64,000 nt of DNA from Uranotaenia lowii. Lineage: Eukaryota; Arthropoda; Insecta; Diptera; Culicidae. Below, in pieces: positions 8,992 through 19,887 of this stretch; position 1 is the stretch's first letter; every line of letters begins with the position of its first letter. A model generated the notes under the pieces. It ran no database searches, was not told the origin of the DNA, and saw only the letters and a program-made list of their open reading frames with translations. The stretch lies in contig NC_073692.1 of assembly GCF_029784155.1 (NCBI RefSeq), positions 14,799,752 to 14,863,751 of the forward strand, in the 5' to 3' direction. Made by a program: the position numbers and the translations under genes.

Positions 8992-11082
8992 ATGCGTTTC
9001 AATGATATTAATTGGCAAAATCTTTTGAAAGATGAATCAGATATGAATGTAGCTGCTGGTTTATTTAGTAGTAATCTATATACAATTATTGACGAACTCG
9101 TGCCTAAGAGAAATAAAAGAATACTGACAAGCTATAAACATCCAGCATGGTACACACGTGATATAAAACAACTCAAAAATAAAAAGCAAAAAGCACATAA
9201 AGCCTATAAGAAAAATAAAAATTCGCACAATCTGAACGCATACAAAGAAATTTGCAGAGTACTTGATGTAGAAATATCACTAGCTTATAACAGTTACAAC
9301 GCAAGAGTAGAGAGCAATATTAAATCCGATCCTAAAACCTTCTTTAGCTATGCAAATGAAAAAATGAAAACATCTAATTTTCCATCACGTATGCAGTTTG
9401 AAGACTTTGATGGATCTGACAGTGAAGAGATTTGTAACCAGTTTGCTCGTTTTTTTCAAAATATTTACAAAAAATCTAATGCTTCTCCAGACTTAAATTA
9501 TTTTTCATATCTTCCTGAACGAGTAAATGACGTTAGTGTTGAAAATATTACTGTGCAAGAAATTTTAAGTTCCCTCAATAGTCTTGATGACAAAAAAGGT
9601 CCAGGTCCTGATCAAATACCTCCACTATTACTTAAAAAATTTGCTACTTCATTTGTTAATCCACTATTTTGGCTTTTCAATTTATCTCTTAAATCAGGAG
9701 TCTTCCCGATAGCCTGGAAAAAGTCATTTTTAATCCCAATATTTAAATCTGGTAAACGATCAGATATAAAAAATTATCGAGGCATTGCTATTATCTCATG
9801 TATCCCAAAGATGTTTGAAGCGATTGTGAATCAAAAGATGTTCAATCAAGTAAATAATCGCATCTCCAATAACCAACATGGCTTTTTCAAAGGTAGATCA
9901 ACATCTACCAACCTATTAGAATTTGTGAATTTCTCGCTTGGAGCCATGGACAGATGTAATTTTGTTGAAACTTTATATACAGATTTTAGTAAGGCGTTTG
10001 ATAGAGTTGACATTTCATTGCTACTTTTTAAACTAAAACGTATAGGATTATCAACTTCACTATTAAAATGGATCGAGTCATATTTGTCGGATCGAACGCA
10101 GGTAGTCCGTTTTAAAGGAAAAATCTCGACAGAAATACAGGTCACTTCTGGTGTTCCACAAGGATCTCACTTGGGCCCCTTGTTATTTATAATTTTTGTA
10201 GACGATGTCAATTTAGTATTAAATAGCGTCAAAGTACTCATTTATGCCGACGATATGAAACTGTACATGGAGATACGTAACAGAATGGATTTACAGCATT
10301 TTCAGGATGATATTGATATTTTTTACACTTGGTGTGCAAAAAGTCTGCTAGATCTCAATATTAAAAAGTGCAACATTATATCTTACTCTAGAAAACTGAA
10401 CCATCATGATTTTAATTTTACTTTAGGGCAGCAGCAGATTGAAAGATGTAACAAAATTAGGGATCTAGGTGTAATACTGGACACCAAACTAACTTTTATT
10501 GAACATTTTAACACGATTATTAATAAAGCTTTCAGTATGTTAGGGTTTATCAAAAGATTCTGTTATCACTTTAAGGACCCTTATACAATAAAAACACTTT
10601 TCATATCGTATGTAAGATCTATACTCGAATATTGTAGTGTAGTTTGGTGCCCGTATCAGCCCACTCATGTTACAAGAATAGAATCGGTTCAAAAACAATT
10701 TCTACTGTTTGCACTAAGAAAGCTGGGCTGGAGTTCCACTTTAATTCTTCCATCATATGAAGCACGATGCATGTTAATCAATATTGAAACGCTTGAAAAA
10801 CGAAGAGACGTTGCTATGATTTCCTTTGTTAACGATATTATCTCCCAACGTGTAAAATCAGAATACTTGTTAGAAAACTTGAACTTTTACACACCCTCAC
10901 GCATACTAAGAACCAGAAACTTATTTCAAGCTGAGTCTCAACGAACCATGTACGCCAGCAACAAACCTGTAAACCAAATGATGAAAACTTATAATCAATA
11001 TTGTGTACATATTGACATAACCATGTCCAGAGCTGCAATAAGAAAAGTGTTAAACAGAAGACATTTACAAAATAGTGGTTAA
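8992..11082 (+). CDS. LINE reverse transcriptase
   Basis: The 696-codon open frame holds an RT fingers/palm order typical of insect LINEs: GPGPDQIPP, NYRGIAIIS, QHGFFKGRST, TDFSKAFDRVD (motif A Asp), GVPQGSHLGP and YADDMKLY (catalytic Asp pair near residue 418), then a thumb and a C-terminal region with no visible RNase H. The NYRGI/PKMFE wording points to the Jockey-related side of the LINE tree rather than R1 or L1, which is tentative. The catalytic residues are present, but the element lacks ORF1 and an intact endonuclease. Confidence 0.85.
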   Translation: MRFNDINWQNLLKDESDMNVAAGLFSSNLYTIIDELVPKRNKRILTSYKHPAWYTRDIKQLKNKKQKAHKAYKKNKNSHNLNAYKEICRVLDVEISLAYNSYNARVESNIKSDPKTFFSYANEKMKTSNFPSRMQFEDFDGSDSEEICNQFARFFQNIYKKSNASPDLNYFSYLPERVNDVSVENITVQEILSSLNSLDDKKGPGPDQIPPLLLKKFATSFVNPLFWLFNLSLKSGVFPIAWKKSFLIPIFKSGKRSDIKNYRGIAIISCIPKMFEAIVNQKMFNQVNNRISNNQHGFFKGRSTSTNLLEFVNFSLGAMDRCNFVETLYTDFSKAFDRVDISLLLFKLKRIGLSTSLLKWIESYLSDRTQVVRFKGKISTEIQVTSGVPQGSHLGPLLFIIFVDDVNLVLNSVKVLIYADDMKLYMEIRNRMDLQHFQDDIDIFYTWCAKSLLDLNIKKCNIISYSRKLNHHDFNFTLGQQQIERCNKIRDLGVILDTKLTFIEHFNTIINKAFSMLGFIKRFCYHFKDPYTIKTLFISYVRSILEYCSVVWCPYQPTHVTRIESVQKQFLLFALRKLGWSSTLILPSYEARCMLINIETLEKRRDVAMISFVNDIISQRVKSEYLLENLNFYTPSRILRTRNLFQAESQRTMYASNKPVNQMMKTYNQYCVHIDITMSRAAIRKVLNRRHLQNSG

Positions 11083-11171
11083 GACAATTTCTGTATGAGC
11101 AAATTGTAAACGTAGTCTACAACTGATTGACGAAATAAATAAATAAGCAGCAGCACGCAGAGGACTTAATA

Positions 11172-12716
11172 ATGAAGAGCATATACGTAACAAAAGGCAA
11201 AATCCACTTTATTGGATATGATAACTGCACAATAAATGTCAATGGTGTTGAAATGTCAAACCAGAGAGGAGAATTCCCTGGTCACCACTTCGGATTAATA
11301 AATTACATGTGTGACAATGTCATAGGTGAGTTAGTTAGCGACATGGTCTGCAATAACTGCGAGATGTACTGCCCTGAGAATGCAAAAATAGATGGTTGCC
11401 CAACCGGTATCATGCCTGTACTAGTTGGTTTGCTAGTTGGTATGGTGCTAGCTGTTGTTGGTGTTTATTCAGTAAGACGAGCTCATAGTTCATATAAAGT
11501 CTTAAGGAATAAATACAAAAAAGTCAAGGATTCTGACACAATTGATGTTGTAGATGAGAGTATAGAGCCTGAGATTTGCCACACTAAGTGTCCCAAAGAT
11601 GTTGCAGCCAATACTAAGGCCTTGTACATTGCACCTAGCCGTGGTAGCTGCCCGGATCCATCAGTTTACCTATTTTTGCTTGCACTAATGTTCGGATTGG
11701 CACTCAGCTGTGACACAACAATGTACATGTCCTCCGAAGGCATGATATGTGAACAATCAAGATGCTACACTTCTAAGACTTATTCATTTTCTTTCACATC
11801 AGGGTCCACTGTTTGCTTTAAGGATAACACTGGTGAAACATTGAAAATAAGATTAAGATCAATAGAAATGACGCATAGATCACAACTGCTCTATTATACC
11901 TCAGATTACAATTTGGATGTTAAATATTTCTCAAAATGCATGGGGACAGATATATGCTGGACTGGTGGCTGTCATATTAAGTCAATGCACAAAGACCTTG
12001 AAATTAAGCCAGGGAAGACACAATTGGTAGGGTACGGATGCCAGTCTAATGACCTCAAGTGTGAATTCTCTGGGTGCTTTTACCATACAAAGTGCACATA
12101 CTATAGGTGGATTTTGAATCCCACTGGGGTTAAAGTGCCAGTGTACAAGGTGCTGAGTTCATTCTGGACCGTTGGAATGTCGTTGACTTATAAAAATATG
12201 ACTGTTGACAGGGATATGAATGTGTATAATCCTAACGTCGATATTGAAGTGGACACAATTGGTAAAGTGCCAATGTCGATATCTTCAGTTAGTACACCAA
12301 TTGACCATTTGGACAGGTATGTTGCATTGATATCCAACAACTTTTACAATGTTGATGCATCATCAATAAACATGCCTGAGTCTGACAAATTAGGAGACTT
12401 GCAAATATCTACAGATGGTAATAGCATTAGTTACAACACCCATGACGTATCGTGCTCAGTTGATTCGTGTGTCCCGAGGTGTCACCATCCACCCTCTAAG
12501 GTGAAGAGGATGCTTGAGCATATCACCAATTACATTCCTATTAATGCAAGTTCATTCAACAATGGAGACACTGTTAAACACACTACCAAAACAATTGGCA
12601 TGGTAAGAGTGACCTTCGGAAGCTTTGACATACACAACTTGAAAGTGGCACCAGCATACTGCTCACATAGGGCACTAACCACCTTTTCATGTACAGCATG
12701 TGAAGTTATACCATAT
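11172..12716 (+). pseudogene. Bunyavirus-like Gn/Gc glycoprotein fragment (EVE)
   Basis: The ATG at 11,172 opens about 515 codons. In order they hold a Cys-rich end of Gn, a hydrophobic membrane segment (about residues 78-98), a basic cytoplasmic tail, a second hydrophobic stretch acting as Gc signal (about 170-185) and a Cys-rich Gc ectodomain with ICWTGGCH and GCFYHTKC clusters, as in class II fusion proteins of the phenuivirus type. It stops at the junction with the N tail (12,717), so the end of Gc and its anchor are lost. The frame runs on into N by chance (stop 12,933-12,935). A phasivirus-like source is plausible but unproven. Confidence 0.6.
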
Positions 12717-12935
12717 CGAAATTTAGCTTGGGTCTCTAGGGAGGCCTTGGTTAAGTACCAGGGGGAGTCAGACCTAAAGGCATACATGGGACTCCCGAGA
12801 ACATGCCAGTACCCGGAAAGGGTTCAGGCTATCTTCGAAGCTTACGATCTTGACCAAGCAGCGGCGGGGGATGCTAGAGCTGACGATCAACTAGTGCAGG
12901 AGCTTATCCAAGCTTCTGCGAATTTTGCATATTAG
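12717..12935 (+). pseudogene. Monomer 2 nucleoprotein tail
   Basis: The last 73 codons of the nucleoprotein-like gene resume exactly where the insertion interrupted them (CGAAATTTAG...), in frame with the Gn/Gc fragment, ending in TAG. It is identical or nearly identical to the same part of monomers 1 and 3, which indicates little time since the array formed. Confidence 0.8.
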
Positions 12936-13187
12936 ATATTGACCATTACTAAATTCCGTATATACCCTATATTATCAAATATATATATAACCTAGGATTA
13001 GTTAGCTATATAAGTCATATATATCCAATATCTACTCGTAGTTGTTAAGACTTTTAGATCATCATATAACCTTAGTAGACTAAGTTAGAATAGAGAGAAA
13101 AGAACAGAAAATCCAGAAAAAGACTAGAGTACTTAGTAATAAGTTGAGGTGGGAGATTGTATAAAAACATATGGCCAGAAGGCACAA

Positions 13188-14582
13188 ATGTTAGTAAGAG
13201 AGGATTTTGATTATATTCGAGATAAGCCGACTGTATCGAGAGCGTTTAAATCAAAGTTTGAGTTCCAAGACGTTATATTTCACATTGGTGATACCTTGTT
13301 TGAGTTTCCTCACGAGAGGTTAATATTGACTAAAGAGCAATTAAGTAAAGAAGGAATATTGGCGTGTAGGCTGGTATTCCCCGGTTATCTTATCCGCAGT
13401 ATTAGATACTGCGCATATGCGGATTACGCTCGTATCTGCAAAGAAGCGAGCAAGATAGGTAAGAAAGGTAAGAAGAATCCGGCTGACGGGAATAGTCCCG
13501 GTCCTTCACCAGCGAAATCACTGAAGAAAGCTCCGGTAGATCGAACCGCATCAGAGGCCCAAGAACAGCAGTTAGTCTTGACTGCTCAACCGGATGCAGG
13601 CAATTATGGAAAATGGTCGGATCCTCTCCAAGTCCTTATGGTGGCGGAGATGACGGGGCTCTATCAAAACGAGAGAATGGCTCCTGCTGAAGTCGCAGAT
13701 CAGATCCTTCATGCCGCGTGCGTGGCAATCCTAAGGAACCCGGATACGATCGCGTGTTGCGACTTAACACAAGGGACACCGCTGAGACCAGATGCCCCCG
13801 GTAGTTCTGGTGCTGCAGAGGACGCATTCATAGACCCAGCAAATCCCGACGCGGTGTTTAACGAGGTGATGGTAAGAATTAGAGGGGACCAGGATTCACG
13901 GCCCTATGTGACAACGGTGGCTGCGTATGCGTGCGCAGTCACATCAGTCGCCAAAAAGGGAATAGTTACAACGCAATGCCTAGACAAGATCATGGAGGGT
14001 ATCCGCACTGATCTGGGTCGACAGATTACTCTTTCTGTCGATCTAATCAGGAGGTACCATGATAGGTTCCCGATCACTTTCACTGATGAGAACGTAGCAG
14101 AACGGTTCCGGACCATAGAGCAAATCATACCAGAAGAGAATATGAGACTCCGAATCATCGTGAGACAGGTGGCTCTCTCCGGCTTAACCTGCATTACGAT
14201 AATTAAGAGGGCTCTTGATTTGGTCCCTAACTTCCCTTGGGGGAGGGTAATGGCACTGTTTCCAGGCGAGGCACGTGTTGCCATGAATGCATTCCGTTTA
14301 GTGGATCGTAACCCTTATTATGGGTTTGTACACTCACTCAAGGGGATCGCCGCGAACAAATATCGAAATTTAGCTTGGGTCTCTAGAGAGGCCTTGGTTA
14401 AGTACCAGGGGGAGTCAGACCTAAAGGCATACATGGGACTCCCGAGAACATGCCAGTACCCGGAAAGGGTTCAGGCTATCTTCGAAGCTTACGATCTTGA
14501 CCAAGCAGCGGCGGGGGATGCTAGAGCTGACGATCAACTAGTGCAGGAGCTTATCCAAGCTTCTGCGAATTTTGCATATTAG
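13188..14582 (+). CDS. Monomer 3: intact fused nucleoprotein-like ORF
   Basis: This is the only uninterrupted array copy. The first ATG is at 13,188 (frame open from GTG 13,149), stop TAG 14,580-14,582, about 464 codons. It has a head domain (BTB-like pattern), a charged Pro/Ser linker, then a helical nucleoprotein-like body. Compared with monomer 6 it lacks about 165 codons between the linker and body, because the head is joined to the body at the CCGG duplication junction. The join happens to keep the frame. The product would thus be a deletion chimera and not the viral protein. Whether it is expressed cannot be told from sequence. Confidence 0.65.
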   Translation: MLVREDFDYIRDKPTVSRAFKSKFEFQDVIFHIGDTLFEFPHERLILTKEQLSKEGILACRLVFPGYLIRSIRYCAYADYARICKEASKIGKKGKKNPADGNSPGPSPAKSLKKAPVDRTASEAQEQQLVLTAQPDAGNYGKWSDPLQVLMVAEMTGLYQNERMAPAEVADQILHAACVAILRNPDTIACCDLTQGTPLRPDAPGSSGAAEDAFIDPANPDAVFNEVMVRIRGDQDSRPYVTTVAAYACAVTSVAKKGIVTTQCLDKIMEGIRTDLGRQITLSVDLIRRYHDRFPITFTDENVAERFRTIEQIIPEENMRLRIIVRQVALSGLTCITIIKRALDLVPNFPWGRVMALFPGEARVAMNAFRLVDRNPYYGFVHSLKGIAANKYRNLAWVSREALVKYQGESDLKAYMGLPRTCQYPERVQAIFEAYDLDQAAAGDARADDQLVQELIQASANFAY

Positions 14583-14834
14583 ATATTGACCATTACTAAA
14601 TTCCGTATATACCCTATATTATCAAATATATATATAACCTAGGATTAGTTAGCTATATAAGTCATATATATCCAATATCTACTCGTAGTTGTTAAGACTT
14701 TTAGATCATCATATAACCTTAGTAGACTAAGTTAGAATAGAGAGAAAAGAACAGAAAATCCAGAAAAAGACTAGAGTACTTAGTAATAAGTTGAGGTGGG
14801 AGATTGTATAAAAACATATGGCCAGAAGGCACAA

Positions 14835-15236
14835 ATGTTAGTAAGAGAGGATTTTGATTATATTCGAGATAAGCCGACTGTATCGAGAGCGTTTAAATCA
14901 AAGTTTGAGTTCCAAGACGTTATATTTCACATTGGTGATACCTTGTTTGAGTTTCCTCACGAGAGGTTAATATTGACTAAAGAGCAATTAAGTAAAGAAG
15001 GAATATTGGCGTGTAGGCTGGTATTCCCCGGTTATCTTATCCGCAGTATTAGATACTGCGCATATGCGGATTACGCTCGTATCTGCAAAGAAGCGAGCAA
15101 GATAGGTAAGAAAGGTAAGAAGAATCCGGCTGACGGGAATAGTCCCGGTCCTTCACCAGCGAAATCACTGAAGAAAGCTCCGGTAGATCGAACCGCATCA
15201 GAGGCCCAAGAACAGCAGTTAGTCTTGACTGCTCAA
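14835..15236 (+). pseudogene. Monomer 4: nucleoprotein head fused to LINE RT fragment
   Basis: The head domain and linker match monomer 3 up to CTGCTCAA, then the sequence jumps to the LINE at the point corresponding to about 10,367. The frame stays open across the join (to 15,953). It is best explained as a copy of monomer 2 with an internal deletion of about 2.9 kb that removed the N body, the endonuclease and most of RT. Confidence 0.75.
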
Positions 15237-16020
15237 CAGTGCAACATTATATCTTACTCTAGAAAACTGAACCATCATGATTTTAATTTTACTTTAGGGC
15301 AGCAGCAGATTGAAAGATGTAACAAAATTAGGGATCTAGGTGTAATACTGGACACCAAACTAACTTTTATTGAACATTTTAACACGATTATTAATAAAGC
15401 TTTCAGTATGTTAGGGTTTATCAAAAGATTCTGTTATCACTTTAAGGACCCTTATACAATAAAAACACTTTTCATATCGTATGTAAGATCTATACTCGAA
15501 TATTGTAGTGTAGTTTGGTGCCCGTATCAGCCCACTCATGTTACAAGAATAGAATCGGTTCAAAAACAATTTCTACTGTTTGCACTAAGAAAGCTGGGCT
15601 GGAGTTCCACTTTAATTCTTCCATCATATGAAGCACGATGCATGTTAATCAATATTGAAACGCTTGAAAAACGAAGAGACGTTGCTATGATTTCCTTTGT
15701 TAACGATATTATCTCCCAACGTGTAAAATCAGAATACTTGTTAGAAAACTTGAACTTTTACACACCCTCACGCATACTAAGAACCAGAAACTTATTTCAA
15801 GCTGAGTCTCAACGAACCATGTACGCCAGCAACAAACCTGTAAACCAAATGATGAAAACTTATAATCAATATTGTGTACATATTGACATAACCATGTCCA
15901 GAGCTGCAATAAGAAAAGTGTTAAACAGAAGACATTTACAAAATAGTGGTTAAGACAATTTCTGTATGAGCAAATTGAAAACGTAGTCTACAACTGATTG
16001 ACGAAATAAATAAATAAGCA
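15237..16020 (+). mobile_element. LINE 3' fragment, second copy
   Basis: It is nearly identical to 10,366-11,149 (RT C-terminal part, stop, 3' UTR and AAATAAATAAATAA tail); one clear difference is GTAAAC versus GAAAAC near 15,978. It is joined to the same bunyavirus-like glycoprotein gene downstream, so the LINE-virus junction was duplicated with the array and not formed twice. Confidence 0.85.
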
Positions 16021-16042
16021 GCAGCACGCAGAGGACTTAATA

Positions 16043-17587
16043 ATGAAGAGCATATACGTAACAAAAGGCAAAATCCACTTTATTGGATATGATAACTGCA
16101 CAATAAATGTCAATGGTGTTGAAATGTCAAACCAGAGAGGAGAATTCCCTGGTCACCACTTCGGATTAATAAATTACATGTGTGACAATGTCATAGGTGA
16201 GTTAGTTAGCGACATGGTCTGCAATAACTGCGAGATGTACTGCCCTGAGAATGCAAAAATAGATGGTTGCCCAACCGGTATCATGCCTGTACTAGTTGGT
16301 TTGCTAGTTGGTATGGTGCTAGCTGTTGTTGGTGTTTATTCAGTAAGACGAGCTCATAGTTCATATAAAGTCTTAAGGAATAAATACAAAAAAGTCAAGG
16401 ATTCTGACACAATTGATGTTGTAGATGAGAGTATAGAGCCTGAGATTTGCCACACTAAGTGTCCCAAAGATGTTGCAGCCAATACTAAGGCCTTGTACAT
16501 TGCACCTAGCCGTGGTAGCTGCCCGGATCCATCAGTTTACCTATTTTTGCTTGCACTAATGTTCGGATTGGCACTCAGCTGTGACACAACAATGTACATG
16601 TCCTCCGAAGGCATGATATGTGAACAATCAAGATGCTACACTTCTAAGACTTATTCATTTTCTTTCACATCAGGGTCCACTGTTTGCTTTAAGGATAACA
16701 CTGGTGAAACATTGAAAATATGATTAAGATCAATAGAAATGACGCATAGATCACAACTGCTCTATTATACCTCAGATTACAATTTGGATGTTAAATATTT
16801 CTCAAAATGCATGGGGACAGATATATGCTGGACTGGTGGCTGTCATATTAAGTCAATGCACAAAGACCTTGAAATTAAGCCAGGGAAGACACAATTGGTA
16901 GGGTACGGATGCCAGTCTAATGACCTCAAGTGTGAATTCTCTGGGTGCTTTTACCATACAAAGTGCACATACTATAGGTGGATTTTGAATCCCACTGGGG
17001 TTAAAGTGCCAGTGTACAAGGTGCTGAGTTCATTCTGGACCGTTGGAATGTCGTTGACTTATAAAAATATGACTGTTGACAGGGATATGAATGTGTATAA
17101 TCCTAACGTCGATATTGAAGTGGACACAATTGGTAAAGTGCCAATGTCGATATCTTCAGTTAGTACACCAATTGACCATTTGGACAGGTATGTTGCATTG
17201 ATATCCAACAACTTTTACAATGTTGATGCATCATCAATAAACATGCCTGAGTCTGACAAATTAGGAGACTTGCAAATATCTACAGATGGTAATAGCATTA
17301 GTTACAACACCCATGACGTATCGTGCTCAGTTGATTCGTGTGTCCCGAGGTGTCACCATCCACCCTCTAAGGTGAAGAGGATGCTTGAGCATATCACCAA
17401 TTACATTCCTATTAATGCAAGTTCATTCAACAATGGAGACACTGTTAAACACACTACCAAAACAATTGGCATGGTAAGAGTGACCTTCGGAAGCTTTGAC
17501 ATACACAACTTGAAAGTGGCACCAGCATACTGCTCACATAGGGCACTAACCACCTTTTCATGTACAGCATGTGAAGTTATACCATAT
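16043..17587 (+). pseudogene. Bunyavirus-like Gn/Gc fragment, second copy with a nonsense codon
   Basis: It matches 11,172-12,716 almost base for base. A single A-to-T change makes TGA at 16,721-16,723, about 40 codons into the Gc ectodomain, so the frame splits into 16,043-16,723 and a downstream piece. The rest of the Gc ectodomain and the junction to the N tail are unchanged. It is broken relative to copy 1. Confidence 0.65.
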
Positions 17588-17806
17588 CGAAATTTAGCTT
17601 GGGTCTCTAGGGAGGCCTTGGTTAAGTACCAGGGGGAGTCAGACCTAAAGGCATACATGGGACTCCCGAGAACATGCCAGTACCCGGAAAGGGTTCAGGC
17701 TATCTTCGAAGCTTACGATCTTGACCAAGCAGCGGCGGGGGATGCTAGAGCTGACGATCAACTAGTGCAGGAGCTTATCCAAGCTTCTGCGAATTTTGCA
17801 TATAAG
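17588..17806 (+). pseudogene. Monomer 4 nucleoprotein tail with lost stop codon
   Basis: It has the same 73-codon tail as elsewhere in the array, but the terminal TAG has become AAG (17,804-17,806), so the frame runs into the AT-rich spacer and ends at TGA about 17,921. The change is private to this monomer. Confidence 0.75.
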
Positions 17807-18062
17807 ATATTGACCATTACTAAATTCCGTATATACCCTATATTATCAAATATATATATATATAACCTAGGATTAGTTAGCTATATAAGTCATATATATC
17901 CAATATCTACTCGTAGTTGTTGAGACTTTTAGATCATCATATAACCTTAGTAGACTAAGTTAGAATAGAGAGAAAAGAACAGAAAATCCAGAAAAAGACT
18001 AGAGTACTTAGTAATAAGTTGAGGTGGGAGATTGTATAAAAACATATGGCCAGAAGGCACAA

Positions 18063-18880
18063 ATGTTAGTAAGAGAGGATTTTGATTATATTCGAGATAA
18101 GCCGACTGTATCGAGAGCGTTTAAATCAAAGTTTGAGTTCCAAGACGTTATATTTCACATTGGTGATACCTTGTTTGAGTTTCCTCACGAGAGGTTAATA
18201 TTGACTAAAGAGCAATTAAGTAAAGAAGGAATATTGGCGTGTAGGCTGGTATTCCCCGGTTATCGAATCCGCAGTATTAGATACTGCGCATATGCGGATT
18301 ACGCTCGTATCTGCAAAGAAGCGAGCAAGATAGGTAAGAAAGGTAAGAAGAATCCGGCTGACGGGAATAGTCCCGGTCCTTCACCAGCGAAATCACTGAA
18401 GAAAGCTCCGGTAGATCGAACCGCATCAGAGGCCCAAGAACAGCAGTTAGTCTTGACTGCTCAACCGGATGCAGGCAATTATGGAAAATGGTCGGATCCT
18501 CTCCAAGTCCTTATGGTGGCGGAGATGACGGGGCTCTATCAAAACGAGAGAATGGCTCCTGCTGAAGTCGCAGATCAGATCCTTCATGCCGCGTGCGTGG
18601 CAATCCTAAGGAACCCGGATACGATCGCGTGTTGCGACTTAACACAAGGGACACCGCTGAGACCAGATGCCCCCGGTAGTTCTGGTGCTGCAGAGGACGC
18701 ATTCATAGACCCAGCAAATCCCGACGCGGTGTTTAACGAGGTGATGGTAAGAATTAGAGGGGACCAGGATTCACGGCCCTATGTGACAACGGTGGCTGCG
18801 TATGCGTGCGCAGTCACATCAGTCGCCAAAAAGGGAATAGTTACAACGCAATGCCTAGACAAGATCATGGAGGGTATCCG
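18063..18880 (+). pseudogene. Monomer 5: nucleoprotein-like gene split by a young Ty3 element
   Basis: Head, linker and first part of the body are as in monomer 3, with one Leu-to-Arg change near 18,265. The gene is interrupted at TCCG (18,877-18,880) by the Ty3/gypsy element and resumes at 24,975. Confidence 0.75.
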
Positions 18881-19155
18881 TGTGGTGGACCCGCAACATT
18901 GTATTTATCAATATTACAGTTCGTTTATGCATGCAAAGCATAAACAAACTGTATATCGAACAAAGTCCAATGTGAGGGCTCAGCGCAAGACGCTGACTCC
19001 GCACTTTCGGACTGTACTATGTTCGGTCGGTCACCGCACGCAGCACTGTAAAGAAAGTAGCAAATAGATTAGTCTTAAGTGACACACGAACGACAGCACA
19101 CGTATTTTTATTCAATTAACAGATATCACAGGGCCAGAGAATGGGGAATAGTTCA
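18881..19155 (+). repeat. 5' LTR of the young Ty3 element
   Basis: It runs from TGTGGTGGACCC to AATAGTTCA and matches 24,700-24,974 base for base as far as I can read. Related LTRs start at 33,553, 44,800 and 46,985, all beginning TGTGGTGG, so these are members of one LTR family. Confidence 0.95.
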
Positions 19156-19172
19156 TGGCGATCCTGCCCGGT
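19156..19172 (+). promoter_or_regulatory. Primer-binding site
   Basis: TGGCGATCCTGCCCGG follows the LTR CA with no gap. TGG pairs with the CCA end of a tRNA. The same site (TGGCGATCTCTGCC) follows the LTR at 47,274, and a damaged form follows the LTR ending near 45,064. The tRNA is not assigned. Confidence 0.7.
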
Positions 19173-19280
19173 TTTTATTACTTGGTGACACGCGACGTTC
19201 GGAAAAGTAAAACTAGTTAAAAGTGCAAGTGTCAAAAAATATTCCCTTAAAAAGTACAAAAACTCAACTAGCACTTTACA

Positions 19281-19493
19281 ATGGGATGGTTCAGCGCGGA
19301 CGAAATCGTCGCGCCGGTGACGAACAGTGCGTGCGAGCAAAATCAAGTAGCCCAAACAGTGGCACTGTGTGCGATTGCGGCAGCCGCTATCGGATATATT
19401 TCAGTTAAGGTGATAATAAAACTGCACCGCCAACAAACGGAACGAGTAGCCACTCGTGCGATCCAAATGAACAACTTATCGGCAACACCTTAA
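19281..19493 (+). CDS. Small leader ORF 1 (sORF1): MGWFS membrane miniprotein
   Basis: The 70-residue ORF starts MGWFSADEIVAP (Gly2 could accept myristate), then has a hydrophobic segment at about residues 27-47 and a basic C-terminal tail. Homologues with the same opening occur in the leaders at 45,177, 47,366 and 48,725, and an analogous miniprotein lies in the BEL/Pao LTR at 35,099. It lies upstream of gag on the same transcript. I do not know a described function. The architecture suggests a membrane-targeted accessory or viroporin-like product, which is inference. Confidence 0.7.
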   Translation: MGWFSADEIVAPVTNSACEQNQVAQTVALCAIAAAAIGYISVKVIIKLHRQQTERVATRAIQMNNLSATP

Positions 19494-19584
19494 AAAGTAA
19501 AAAAAAAAAAAAAAAAAAAAATGTTAACGGGGAAAAGAAGTGTGCTAATCTAGTGAGTCAGAAACAAAAGACAATCAATGAACA

Positions 19585-19887
19585 ATGAGTACAACAACAA
19601 ACTACGAACAGAACGAAATTCTGATTAAAATATGCAAGCAACAACTGGAAGCGATAAGGGAACAACTAATGCTACGGCTGAAGGAAGATCCGTTCACTCA
19701 ACAGGAAGTAAATGCGTACATCAGGCTGGTGAATAACATTTTCGATATGGCCACAGGAGCATCTGTAGAGAACCACCACGCTAGGAAGCAGAGGAACGTC
19801 CTGACCAACCTGAAAGATGAACTGGAAATGATCCTCACATGGAACGTTGGGAAACCATTACCTACATCTATGAAACATATAAGCTAA
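19585..19887 (+). CDS. Small leader ORF 2 (sORF2): helical protein with WNV..P motif
   Basis: A 100-residue, helix-rich, soluble ORF begins ATGAGTACAACAACAAAC, right after a 23-A tract (19,498-19,520). A central IFDMATGA segment and a C-terminal L.WNV..P motif are shared with the 91-residue ORF in the BEL/Pao leader (35,656), and the motif with the broken copy at 45,647. It is conserved in two unrelated LTR superfamilies. The function is unknown. It is placed between sORF1 and gag. Confidence 0.65.
   Translation: MSTTTNYEQNEILIKICKQQLEAIREQLMLRLKEDPFTQQEVNAYIRLVNNIFDMATGASVENHHARKQRNVLTNLKDELEMILTWNVGKPLPTSMKHIS

Larger units (their letters stand above)
8252..11146 (+). mobile_element. 5'-truncated LINE with AAATAAATAAATAA tail
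   Basis: A non-LTR retrotransposon copy begins inside the endonuclease domain and ends in a short TAAA-type tail at 11,133-11,146. It lacks ORF1 and the first residues of the endonuclease. Instead of a target-site duplication, the tail is followed within 25 bases by a bunyavirus-like glycoprotein gene in the same orientation, and both together form the 4,465-bp insertion in monomer 2. A partial second copy (15,237-16,020) is followed by the same junction. Confidence 0.85.
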
